This document shows positions 8,482-15,977 of a stretch of 43,797 nucleotides of DNA, one piece after another (position 1 is the stretch's first letter; each line of letters starts with the position of its first letter). The stretch covers positions 1 through 43,797 of the forward strand of contig JBKJUK010000190.1 in the NCBI GenBank assembly GCA_046590705.1, in the 5' to 3' direction. Made by a program: the position numbers and the translations under genes. This DNA is from JBKJUK01 sp046590705 (GTDB taxonomy: Bacteria > Acidobacteriota > Thermoanaerobaculia > Gp7-AA8). The notes beneath the pieces were generated by a model. It was not told the origin of the DNA. It did no database searches and saw nothing but the letters and a program-made list of their open reading frames with translations.

Positions 8482-9755
8482 TCGGTTCAGTAATCCGCGC
8501 CAGCTGGATGAATCTTCGTCGCGATCGAGCTGCTCTCGTGCTGAGCTTTCTGGTCCCCATCGTCTTCTTCTCGATCTTCGCCACCGTGTTCGGCAACACC
8601 GGCGCACGTGGCGCGGTCAAGGTGAAGGTGGCCTGGGTGGATGAAGATCAGAGTGCCATCTCAAAAGGAATTCTCTCCGCGCTGCAGGCCGAGACCGCTC
8701 TGAAGGTCATTCTGCTCGACGATACGGTCAAGCCGCCTCGCCAGTTGAATCGCGGAAGCGCGCGGGCACGTTTGCGTGAGGGTAAGTTTCCGACGGCACT
8801 CATCGTTCCCCGAGGATTCGGCGCGGGCGGGCTGGCCTTCGGGCCGACCCGCGCGCGGACTTCGTCGCTGCTGCTTCTGGCAGATACCTCCGATCCGATC
8901 GCGCCCGAAGTCGTTCAGGGGCTGCTGCAGAAAAGCGTAATGACCGGTATGCCTCTGGTGATGATCGATGCAGGAGTCAAGCAACTCGGTCCGATGATTG
9001 GAGGTTTTTCAGGTTCGCAGAAGGAAGCGCTCGAGTCGAACCGAAACTCCCTGACCAACCTCATGAGTGCGCCAGGCAGTTCGGGCTCGGCAAGTGGCGC
9101 CGGATCTCTCGTCCCGGTGCAGGTCGAAGATGTCCTGGGTGAAAAGAAGAAGAATCCACTGATCGCCTTCTACGCCGCAGGCATCGGAGTGATGTTTCTA
9201 CTCTTCGCCGCCTCGGGCGCGGGAGGAGCACTACTCGAAGAAAGGGAGAGCGGCACTCTTGATCGAGTCCTCGGCTCCCGCGTCTCACTGAGCCAGTTTC
9301 TGGCCGGGAAGTTTCTCTACCTGGCCATGCTCGGATCGGCGCAGCTCACCCTGATGTTTCTCTGGGGTGCACTCGTATTCGGCGTCGAACTGTTCAGTCA
9401 CCTCGGCGGATTCGTGATCATGACTCTGGCCACCGCCTGCGCGACCTCGGCATTCGGACTCCTGCTCGCCGCGGTATGCAGGACCCGCTCGCAACTGAGT
9501 GCTGTCACCACGCTGACCGTGCTTACGCTCTCGGCTCTGGGCGGCAACATGTTCCCGCCATTCCTCATGTCGGACACGATGCGAAAGCTCAGCCTGATCA
9601 CCTTCAATGCCTGGGCGCTGGAGGGGTTCCAGAAAGTGTTCTGGCGTGAAGAGCCGATCCAGAATCTCTGGCCTCAGGTCACTGTCCTTCTGGTCGTCGC
9701 CGCGCTCCTGTTCGCAGCCGCGAAATCTCTGACACGACGGTGGGAGCTGGACTAG
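8478..9755 (+). CDS. ABC-2 type transporter permease
   Basis: The protein has 425 residues. One transmembrane segment lies near the N-terminus (about 20-40), then a large extracytoplasmic region of about 180 residues, then five or six transmembrane segments from about 225 onward. This is the ABC2_membrane_3 (YhgE/YbhR-like) layout. The segment LLEERESGTLDRVLGSRVS is the typical coupling region of this family. Its start overlaps the ATPase stop by four bases. It ends in a convergent intergenic region full of a 14-bp tandem repeat. Confidence 0.9.
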   Translation: MIGSVIRASWMNLRRDRAALVLSFLVPIVFFSIFATVFGNTGARGAVKVKVAWVDEDQSAISKGILSALQAETALKVILLDDTVKPPRQLNRGSARARLREGKFPTALIVPRGFGAGGLAFGPTRARTSSLLLLADTSDPIAPEVVQGLLQKSVMTGMPLVMIDAGVKQLGPMIGGFSGSQKEALESNRNSLTNLMSAPGSSGSASGAGSLVPVQVEDVLGEKKKNPLIAFYAAGIGVMFLLFAASGAGGALLEERESGTLDRVLGSRVSLSQFLAGKFLYLAMLGSAQLTLMFLWGALVFGVELFSHLGGFVIMTLATACATSAFGLLLAAVCRTRSQLSAVTTLTVLTLSALGGNMFPPFLMSDTMRKLSLITFNAWALEGFQKVFWREEPIQNLWPQVTVLLVVAALLFAAAKSLTRRWELD

Positions 9756-9760
9756 CTCAG

Positions 9761-9911
9761 ACAGTAGTTAGTAACCGGTAGTCAGTAACCAGTAGTAGTA
9801 GCCGGTAGTCAGTAACCAGTAGTCAGTAACCAGTAGTCAGAACCAGTTCCCGTGTGCATGAAAACGGCGGAAGATCTCTACTGGATACTGGCTACTAACT
9901 ACTGGCTACTG
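9761..9911. repeat. 14-bp tandem repeat (VNTR-like) with inverted tail
   Basis: Variants of the unit AGTAGTCAGTAACC are repeated about six times in 9761-9848. After a short non-repeated stretch the complementary pattern TACTGGCTACTAACTACTGG appears at 9878-9911, so the whole region can fold back. It lies between the convergent permease gene and the exported-protein gene. Copy number is likely to vary between strains. Confidence 0.8.
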
Positions 9912-9972
9912 CAGTAAGCAGCAGCGCGTCCGATAACGAGTCGAATGACTGACAAAACCCTCGGACACCAGA

Positions 9973-11676
9973 CTACTTTTTGTTGTTACGGTTCAGATTC
10001 TCCAGCCACTTTTTCGTTTCCGGATCGACGGTTGGCGCATCAGGATCAGCTGATGCGGAGGGCTGGATATTCGGATTCGTTTTCGACAGATCCTTCGACT
10101 CAGGCGAAGGCTTCGAAGGGGCAACCGAAGTAGGAGGGGCCGGCTTCAGCGGAGTGACAGGCTTGGCAGGATCCATTCCTTTGAGACTCACCCTGGCTGT
10201 CTCCGGCTGACTGCGCAGTGCCCGCATGATCAAAGCCAGGGCCAGTAGCGCGACCACGCCGGCGATGGCCAGCCAGATCTTCTGAACTCTGGTAAGACCG
10301 CTCCTGGGCTTCTCGTCCTTGCCGAGGATGTCGTCGATCTGATTGAGAAAGGTATCGCCCGATGTGGACGAAGTTGTTGATGTGGTCGAACTCACAGTTT
10401 GTGTGACAGTTCCGGTTTCCGGCGTCTTTCCAGGTTCCCCGGGTTTGACCTCCGACGCCGCGACTTTCTGGGACTCAGACACTGACGTCTCGGGCGATGC
10501 AGCGGGCGACGTGATCGGGGGAACGCTGACTGTCTTCGGAGCGGGCTTAACAGCCATGGTCGGCTTCGCGGTCACGATTGGCTTCGCGGTCACAGTTGGC
10601 TTCGCGGCCACCTTTGGCTTCACAGCGATGACCGGTTTCGCAGCCGGTCTGGTAGAGACCGTGCTGCTGTCACTTCTCGGAGGAGCGGGCTTCGCAGCCG
10701 TCACTGAGCGCGGCGTTGTTTCCGTGGAGGAGTCGCGCCCCCGCGGCGCGCTTCGAACTGCACGATCTGATTTCGTTCTGGTTGTTGTGGCAGTCGCCTT
10801 CTTCGACACGCTCGATGCGGCGCCAGCAGCGGTGGGAGGCTTCCTCCGGGTATCCACAGTCACAACCGGAGGCGGCAAGGGACGCGTCGACGAAGCGGGC
10901 TTCTGCACGCTCAGTCGTGGTTTCTGCGATGCCGGTGGAACGGGTGGTGCTGGCTTCACAGTCGGAGCGGGTGCTGCAGTGGATGACGGAGAAGGAACCA
11001 CCCGCGGCGCCAGTTCCGGCACTGATCGCCTCGAGAGATTCAGCTGCGAAAATCTGCGGTCCGCTTCGCGTGTCAGGAACGTTCGAGTCTCGGAGGAAGG
11101 GTAAAGAGTTCGCCCTCCCACGGTAACGGACTGTTCCCGGATCGCCGCAGGGAACGAGGGGTAGCGCCTGGCGATGCGGTCATACAGTCCGGGCGGACTG
11201 TCGGTTCCGAAGAACGAACCACTGGGGTCGTTGACGCTGAAGTTCCAGACAGCGTCCAGATCGCTATAGACTTCGAGGAGATCGGCGGCGGAACGGCGCG
11301 AGGCGCCGTCAGGTGCTGCCTTTACTTCGGCGCGGGCCACTCGCAGCGCTTCTTCGAAACGGCTGTACTGCCGCTGCTTCGAAGAGACTTGAAGCGCTGT
11401 GAGAGATTCAGCCAGCTTGTTGATGACCTGGGGACGGAGAGTTACGACATCGGGTGCCGCGTCTGCCATCGCAGGTCGACGGGGCGTGACCGGACGCGTT
11501 GCGCGCTCCGTCTCCTGCCCAGCCGCGACATCAGCAGGTCGCGCCACGACGATATCCCGGCATTCCACGGGAACCAGGCGAATCTTCTCCGAGCGCCTCA
11601 CCTTGGGCAACGGCTCGTCGGCCGCTGTGAGACTTCCCACAGCAATGAGCAGCATGGCCATCGCCAAGGCTTTCAT
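9973..11676 (-). CDS. Exported proline/alanine/lysine-rich protein with C-terminal membrane anchor, function unknown
   Basis: The protein has 567 residues. Residues 1-18 look like a signal peptide cut near SLTAADE. Residues about 80-215 are mildly helical and end in a TFLTREADRRF segment. Residues 220-440 are low-complexity and Pro/Ala/Lys/Ser-rich, with a short tandem KP-containing repeat encoded at about 10555-10640 by an 18-base DNA repeat. A single transmembrane helix lies at about 465-487 (IWLAIAGVVALLALALIMR), followed by another Pro/Ser-rich tail. It is the last of three exported-protein genes on this strand. The flexible region could span the cell wall, but no family is recognisable. 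The ATG at 11676 has AGGA upstream. Confidence 0.75.
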   Translation of the reverse strand: MKALAMAMLLIAVGSLTAADEPLPKVRRSEKIRLVPVECRDIVVARPADVAAGQETERATRPVTPRRPAMADAAPDVVTLRPQVINKLAESLTALQVSSKQRQYSRFEEALRVARAEVKAAPDGASRRSAADLLEVYSDLDAVWNFSVNDPSGSFFGTDSPPGLYDRIARRYPSFPAAIREQSVTVGGRTLYPSSETRTFLTREADRRFSQLNLSRRSVPELAPRVVPSPSSTAAPAPTVKPAPPVPPASQKPRLSVQKPASSTRPLPPPVVTVDTRRKPPTAAGAASSVSKKATATTTRTKSDRAVRSAPRGRDSSTETTPRSVTAAKPAPPRSDSSTVSTRPAAKPVIAVKPKVAAKPTVTAKPIVTAKPTMAVKPAPKTVSVPPITSPAASPETSVSESQKVAASEVKPGEPGKTPETGTVTQTVSSTTSTTSSTSGDTFLNQIDDILGKDEKPRSGLTRVQKIWLAIAGVVALLALALIMRALRSQPETARVSLKGMDPAKPVTPLKPAPPTSVAPSKPSPESKDLSKTNPNIQPSASADPDAPTVDPETKKWLENLNRNNKK

Positions 11677-11810
11677 CGAGTCCTGTCCATGGCCACGGAG
11701 ATCCTCAAGTTCAGATGTTCATCCGGAGGGGCTGCGCGCCGAACGACTGCGCCGAAACGTTACACGCATTCGGTTCTGACGTCAGACCTGCAGCTCTCGC
11801 CATGATGGCC

Positions 11811-12266
11811 TTACTTCGCCACCGGCCGGCGTGCTTCAGCGCCGAGCGAACGAGCGGTTTCGATGAGTTCCTGAATCGTGGTCTGGTCCTTGCCGCTGGC
11901 CTGAAGGAGAAAGATTCGAATGGCATGGCCGACCGGAACCACGGCGTTCGCCGTATCTGCGTAGAACTTCTCCAGCCCGGACACGAGTTCGAAGCCAGTG
12001 ACTTTCCCCATCGTGGCGGTCTGCCGTTCCGTGCGGAGTGCAAGGCGTGCGCACTCGCTCTCAGGTCCGGAAGCTATATCGATTTTGAACAGCGCGTCCT
12101 GATAGCCCTGCGAGTAGCCGACGGCCCAGTAAAGTTTTTCGGAACTATTCAGTCGGAGCCAGTCGTCTCCGGCGACCGGGGGATTGATCTCAGGCATGCG
12201 ACGCTCGGCTGCAACTGCTACCGAGGCTGACAACAGCATTACCAACGTGATGAGGAGCTTCTTCAT
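11811..12266 (-). CDS. Small secreted protein of unknown function
   Basis: I start this gene at the ATG at 12266, giving 151 residues, because a good AAGGTGG ribosome binding site lies just upstream and the product then begins with a clean signal peptide (MKKLLITLVMLLSASVAVAA). A longer frame to 12344 has no such support. The mature part is about 130 residues, helical, with SEKLYWAVGYSQGYQDALF and a C-terminal IQELIETARSLG helix. It has no cysteine pair or catalytic motif that I recognise. A sigma-70-like promoter lies 51-78 bases upstream. Confidence 0.75.
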   Translation of the reverse strand: MKKLLITLVMLLSASVAVAAERRMPEINPPVAGDDWLRLNSSEKLYWAVGYSQGYQDALFKIDIASGPESECARLALRTERQTATMGKVTGFELVSGLEKFYADTANAVVPVGHAIRIFLLQASGKDQTTIQELIETARSLGAEARRPVAK

Positions 12267-12316
12267 GGACCACCTTCCCCTTTGAGCGGATCGGACGACG
12301 AGTAGAAATTTGCCGG

Positions 12317-12344
12317 ATTCTAACGCTAAACGACACATTTGCAA
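12317..12344 (-). promoter_or_regulatory. Predicted sigma-70-type promoter for the small secreted protein gene
   Basis: On the minus strand TTGCAA (12344-12339) is followed after 16 bases by TAGAAT (12322-12317). The -10 matches the consensus at five of six positions. It lies upstream of the gene starting at 12266, after the end of the coiled-coil gene at 12409, so the small gene can be transcribed on its own. Confidence 0.5.
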
Positions 12345-12408
12345 ACAGACACGAGCTGCCGTAAACCGTTTTACATCGCTGATTTACGAACAGATACCGG
12401 TAGTGACT

Positions 12409-13941
12409 TCATCGACCCAATCCCGCTTCGATGCGGGTGCGATAACGTTGTACCTCTGCGGAACTGTCGATGAAGGGGAGAGCGCACTCGAGCTGACGTT
12501 TCGCAGCGCGATACTCCCCGATCTCGTACAAAGCCACTGCAGCGTAGTACCTGAAAGCCTCTTCGCCCTCGTTAATCGCACCGATGCGAGCGAAAGCTTC
12601 CAATGAAAGACGAAACTCCCGCGTCCTGTAAAAGCCTTCCGCGAGCCGAAGAAGTGAGCTTCGAGTGAGGGCGTCAGTATCGAGGACACGACGATAAATC
12701 TGACCCGCCTCAATCAGGTCGCCACCAAGCAGCGCGGCGTCCGCATCGAGTAGAGCCTTGAGAACTGGCGGCGAGTCGAAGGGTGCGCCCGGATACTGCG
12801 AAGGAGCCGTCTCCCGGTTCAGCCTGCTGGATTCGTCGCGTGCCGCAGCTTCTCGTTGCTTCTGCGTTGCAGCACTTCGCTCCGCCTGCCGACTCTGTTC
12901 CGCCGCCAGAGTCGTTGCGGCGCGCTCTGCCTGTTCGGCTCGCGCACGCTCAGCTCTTTCCACCCGCTCGAGTTCGGCGCGTTCAGCCGCTGCCGCTTTC
13001 GCGCTCGCTGCACGTTCGACGGCCAGCAGACGCTCCTCTTCGGCACGAATTCGCGAAAGCTCTACGGTGCGTGCCCTCTCAGCTTTCTCTGCGGCAAGCT
13101 TCTCACTGGCTGCCCGCTCCGCCGCCACGACGCGCTCCTGCTCGAGTTTCTCGGCCTCAGCGGCTTTCGTTCGTTCGACGTCCGACGCGCTCGCCTCTCG
13201 CGCTGCAGCAACTCTGCGCTCCTCTGCTTCCCGCTCTTCCCGCGACCGTGTAGCCGAGGAGATTCGTTCTGCTTCTGCTTTCTCCGATGCGGAACGTGCG
13301 ATGAGTGCGCGCTCCGTTTCTTCGTCACGTGCGCGCTGCATCTCGGCCATGCGCTCTGCTTCAGCGCGGGCCGCGCTCTCGCTTGCCGCTCTCTCGTCGG
13401 CGATGCGACGCGCTTCGGCTTCACGCGCAGCCTGTCCGGAATCTGGAACGAGAACCGGGCTCGGTGAGGGTGTGATGGCGATCGGCGCAGGTCGCTGTGT
13501 CTGTACGATCTGCGGCTGCGGTGTCACAGTCCCCGGACCGTCCGGTCGCGAGAGGACCGCAATTTCTGTGGGTGTGAGCAGTTCGGCTGCAGCGGTATTG
13601 AACGCCGTGCGTATCGAAGCGGGGAGAGACAATCCGGCGTAGGTCGCACGAATTTCCTGGGCCTGTGCGACCTGCTCCGCAGCCATTTTGGCCAGGTCTG
13701 CCTTCGCTGTACGACGATAGACGAGGGTCAGGTAGATCTCAGCGCGCTGAAACTCGGCGGTGTCGTCGAGCAGACCGAATGCGGCAACGCGCAGTTCTTT
13801 GGCAGCATTGGCGTACTCGCCGGCGTTGTAGCTGGCGATCCCGCGCGTAAGAAGCGCCTCATGGAAGCCGACGTCAGAAGCAAACGAGATCGAAGCGGAG
13901 AAAAGAACGATCGCGATGATCGCCGGAATTACCTTATGCAA
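12409..13941 (-). CDS. Secreted TPR protein with a long Ala/Glu/Arg coiled coil
   Basis: I place the start at a TTG (13941), which lies eight bases after a perfect AAGGAG. The GTG three codons upstream overlaps that site and is too close to be used. The product has 510 residues. Residues 1-22 are a signal peptide, about 25-110 are TPR-like helices (TRGIASYNAGEYANAAKEL), and about 110-170 are a linker rich in Pro and Gln. Residues about 170-375 form an uninterrupted coiled coil of Ala, Glu and Arg (TolA-like in composition), and about 385-505 are further TPR-like repeats (LRLAEGFYRTREFRLSLEAF). The layout suggests a periplasmic scaffold between envelope layers. No exact family is recognised. 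It is the first of three exported-protein genes. Confidence 0.78.
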   Translation of the reverse strand: MHKVIPAIIAIVLFSASISFASDVGFHEALLTRGIASYNAGEYANAAKELRVAAFGLLDDTAEFQRAEIYLTLVYRRTAKADLAKMAAEQVAQAQEIRATYAGLSLPASIRTAFNTAAAELLTPTEIAVLSRPDGPGTVTPQPQIVQTQRPAPIAITPSPSPVLVPDSGQAAREAEARRIADERAASESAARAEAERMAEMQRARDEETERALIARSASEKAEAERISSATRSREEREAEERRVAAAREASASDVERTKAAEAEKLEQERVVAAERAASEKLAAEKAERARTVELSRIRAEEERLLAVERAASAKAAAAERAELERVERAERARAEQAERAATTLAAEQSRQAERSAATQKQREAAARDESSRLNRETAPSQYPGAPFDSPPVLKALLDADAALLGGDLIEAGQIYRRVLDTDALTRSSLLRLAEGFYRTREFRLSLEAFARIGAINEGEEAFRYYAAVALYEIGEYRAAKRQLECALPFIDSSAEVQRYRTRIEAGLGR

Positions 13942-13949
13942 AATCGTCA

Positions 13950-13955
13950 CTCCTT
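13950..13955 (-). promoter_or_regulatory. Ribosome binding site that decides a TTG start
   Basis: AAGGAG on the minus strand lies eight bases before the TTG at 13941 and directly abuts or overlaps the GTG at 13950. The spacing favours the TTG as the true start of the coiled-coil TPR gene. Confidence 0.6.
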
Positions 13956-14115
13956 ACGAGTTTCAAACGACGTTGACTACCACTGCTCGCGTCATTCTGT
14001 CTCTACCCGCGTACGGCCTTCACTTCCGCCTGGCTTGCGACGACGGTAGACTTTACTGGAGTTTAACAGTTCCTCGATCGTAACGCGTCAGGGAGCAGAG
14101 CGTGATTTCTCTGGC

Positions 14116-14130
14116 CCCGCATTTCTCACA
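14116..14130. repeat. Short dispersed repeat upstream of dinB
   Basis: The 15 bases CCCGCATTTCTCACA are repeated in the same orientation at 15258-15272, immediately after the dinB stop. A variant with two mismatches is at 33852-33866 and a related longer form is at 5918-5943. The two copies here bracket dinB. Confidence 0.6.
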
Positions 14131-14159
14131 GGATTTCGTCGCCTCACTGCAAAAACCTG

Positions 14160-15257
14160 ATGAATCGCAAAATCATACATGTGGACATGGATGCCTTCTA
14201 CGCGTCGGTCGAGCAGAGGGACGATCCCGCGCTCCGCGGACGCCCTGTCATCGTGGCCTGGGCCGGAAGCGCACGAAGCGTAGTCTGTGCGTCGTCTTAC
14301 GAAGCACGCCGCTTCGGCGTTTACTCCGCCATGCCTACCTCACGGGCGCGCAGACTATGTCCTGCCGCAGTCGTGGTGAATCCCACCTTCGAGAAGTACC
14401 GGACCGTGTCCCGCCAGGTGCGCGAAATTTTCAACCGCCACACATCGATGGTCGAACCGCTCTCGCTCGACGAGGCCTACCTCGACGTCACCGTCGAACT
14501 CACCGGGATCGCCACGGCCACCGAGACCGCTGAGGTGATTCGTGGGGAGATTCGCGACGAACTTTCCCTGACCGCCTCAGCTGGAGTCGCGCCCAACAAA
14601 TTTCTGGCCAAGATCGCCTCGGACTGGCGAAAGCCGGACGGGCAGTTCGTGATCAAACCGCATCAGATCATGCAGTTTCTGGAGCCACTGCCGGTTTCGA
14701 AACTGCCCGGCGTCGGCAAAGCTACGGAGAAGATTTTCACCGATCGTGGGGTCATCACGGTAGGTCAGCTCGCGCTGATGTCTTCGGAAGAGCTGGAGTC
14801 GCTCGCCGGAAAATTCGGGCGGCGGCTGTGGGAGTTAGCGAGGGGCATCGACGACCGTCCTGTCGAGAGCGCGCGCGAGACCAAATCCATCTCTTCCGAG
14901 ACCACCTTCGAGACCGACATCTCACTGCTCTCTGTTCGCGAGCAGTTTCCTCGTCTGGCCGCGGATGTATGGAAGAATCTGGAGAAGAAACAGCTGCAGG
15001 CCAGGACGCTTACTGTGAAGCTGCGCGCCAGCGATTTTAAGACGGCGACGCGACGACGTTCGATGCCTGCGCATTTCAACAGTGCCCTGGAGATCGAACA
15101 ACTCGCAGCGGAACTTCTGCAGAATTTCGCGTTCGGTGATGCGGCGGTATACCGACTGGCGGGCGTTTGCGTCTCGAACTTCGGAGCGCCAGCGCCGGAT
15201 GGCGAAGAACAAGAAGCAATCCTTCCGCAGAATCAGCTTTTCGAAGAGCCTGGCTAG
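14160..15257 (+). CDS. dinB: DNA polymerase IV (Y-family translesion polymerase)
   Basis: The protein has 365 residues, the usual Pol IV length. The catalytic acidic residues are in HVDMDAFYASVE (Asp9) and LSLDEAYLDV (Asp104, Glu105). The palm continues with SYEARRFGVYSAMP. A helix-hairpin-helix motif is visible in KLPGVGKATEKIF. The little-finger domain spans about 240-345, and the C-terminus lacks an obvious beta-clamp-binding pentapeptide beyond QNQLFEEP (QxxLF-like, plausible). The enzyme extends primers past damaged bases with low fidelity. It is a single gene with no clear LexA box visible. Direct copies of a 15-base repeat lie 44 bases before the start and at the stop codon, which is unusual and could reflect past mobility. 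Confidence 0.95.
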   Translation: MNRKIIHVDMDAFYASVEQRDDPALRGRPVIVAWAGSARSVVCASSYEARRFGVYSAMPTSRARRLCPAAVVVNPTFEKYRTVSRQVREIFNRHTSMVEPLSLDEAYLDVTVELTGIATATETAEVIRGEIRDELSLTASAGVAPNKFLAKIASDWRKPDGQFVIKPHQIMQFLEPLPVSKLPGVGKATEKIFTDRGVITVGQLALMSSEELESLAGKFGRRLWELARGIDDRPVESARETKSISSETTFETDISLLSVREQFPRLAADVWKNLEKKQLQARTLTVKLRASDFKTATRRRSMPAHFNSALEIEQLAAELLQNFAFGDAAVYRLAGVCVSNFGAPAPDGEEQEAILPQNQLFEEPG

Positions 15258-15284
15258 CCCGCATTTCTCACACTGCTTCTGCGG
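15258..15284. repeat. Short dispersed repeat at the dinB stop
   Basis: The sequence begins CCCGCATTTCTCACA, identical to 14116-14130, and continues to TTCTGCGG as in the copy at 5918-5943. CCGCA and TGCGG ends are complementary. It starts on the first base after the dinB stop and precedes the MITE-like element by six bases. Confidence 0.6.
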
Positions 15285-15290
15285 TGCGGC

Positions 15291-15466
15291 CGTCATTCCG
15301 ATGAGCACACCGTCCACAACCATTCCTGGACGCTTGTGGTGCGAAGAGGAATCTCCGTTCCGCGCCGCGCTGAGGTAGCGGCCAAGCGCGTCTGCGCGGA
15401 CCGGAGATTCCTCTTCGCATTCCAGGCTTCGAAACGATGCTGATCACGCGGCTCATCGGAATGACG
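15291..15466. mobile_element. MITE-like inverted-repeat element, copy 1 (176 bp)
   Basis: The outer arms are a perfect 16-base inverted repeat, CGTCATTCCGATGAGC (15291-15306) with its complement at 15451-15466. Inner arms of 26 bases (15340-15365 and 15394-15419) pair with one mismatch. The same two pairs of arms occur in the element at 36320-36497. There is no coding capacity. A palindromic, dispersed, gene-free element of this size fits a miniature inverted-repeat transposable element or a structured REP-like unit. Confidence 0.75.
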
Positions 15467-15485
15467 TAGCGAACGATTTCGACTA

Positions 15486-15977
15486 TTAAGGTTTCTTCTT
15501 CCTGCCCAACTTCACCACGATCTCGTACTCTTTCTTCGTCACCGTCTGCACTGAGAGTCGGGACCCTTTCTGGGTCACCATCATCTTCTCGAGTCCTTTT
15601 GTAGACTTCAGCTCCTCCAGCGATACAACTCGTGGAAATTGCTCTACAAACTGAAGATCAACGACGTACCAGGTAGGATTTTCTGGATTCGATTTTTCGT
15701 CGAAGTAGTCCTGCTCCGGATCGAAGGCGGTCGGATCGGGATACCCGCCGCGCGACACTTCAGCAAGCCCGGTCACACCGGAAGGTGCGGCATTCGAAGC
15801 GTAGAAGATGACCGGATCACCTTTACGCATTTCGTCTCTGAGAAAGTTACGGGCCTGAAAGTTACGAACGCCCTCCCAGCTGGTGGTCTGATCTTCCTGC
15901 AGAGCTGCAATCGTGTAGGCGGAAGGCTCGCACTTCATCAGCCAGTAGCGCTTCTCCCTGCCCGCGCGAGCGGTCAT
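15486..15977 (-). CDS. EVE domain protein (YTH/PUA-like fold)
   Basis: The protein has 163 residues and consists essentially of one EVE domain. The family hallmarks are YWLMKCEPSAYTI at the start, W-x-GVRNFQARNFLRDEM, GDPVIFYASN, GVTGLAEV, and DPTAFDPEQDYFDEKS before PTWYVVDLQF. EVE proteins bind modified bases in RNA or DNA; the exact ligand here is unknown. Its start overlaps the stop of the aminotransferase gene by four bases, so it is the second gene of a two-gene operon. The functional link between the two is not obvious. The C-terminus ends in a basic GRKKKP tail. Confidence 0.9.
   Translation of the reverse strand: MTARAGREKRYWLMKCEPSAYTIAALQEDQTTSWEGVRNFQARNFLRDEMRKGDPVIFYASNAAPSGVTGLAEVSRGGYPDPTAFDPEQDYFDEKSNPENPTWYVVDLQFVEQFPRVVSLEELKSTKGLEKMMVTQKGSRLSVQTVTKKEYEIVVKLGRKKKP

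Noticed and set aside
9761..9848. CRISPR array
   Set aside because: The 14-bp units are directly tandem without unique spacers, and no cas genes are present.
10343..11104. 253-residue Gly/Val-rich plus-strand open frame
   Set aside because: It is antisense to the Pro/Ala-rich region of the exported protein gene and lacks a plausible ribosome binding site.
12758..13642. 294-residue Ser/Ala/Arg-rich plus-strand open frame
   Set aside because: It is the mirror of the Ala/Glu/Arg coiled coil on the minus strand; low complexity alone keeps it open.
15258..15284. Zinc-ribbon peptide (C-E-K-C-G) encoded on the minus strand
   Set aside because: The same bases form a dispersed repeat found in other non-coding gaps, and no gene surrounds the motif.
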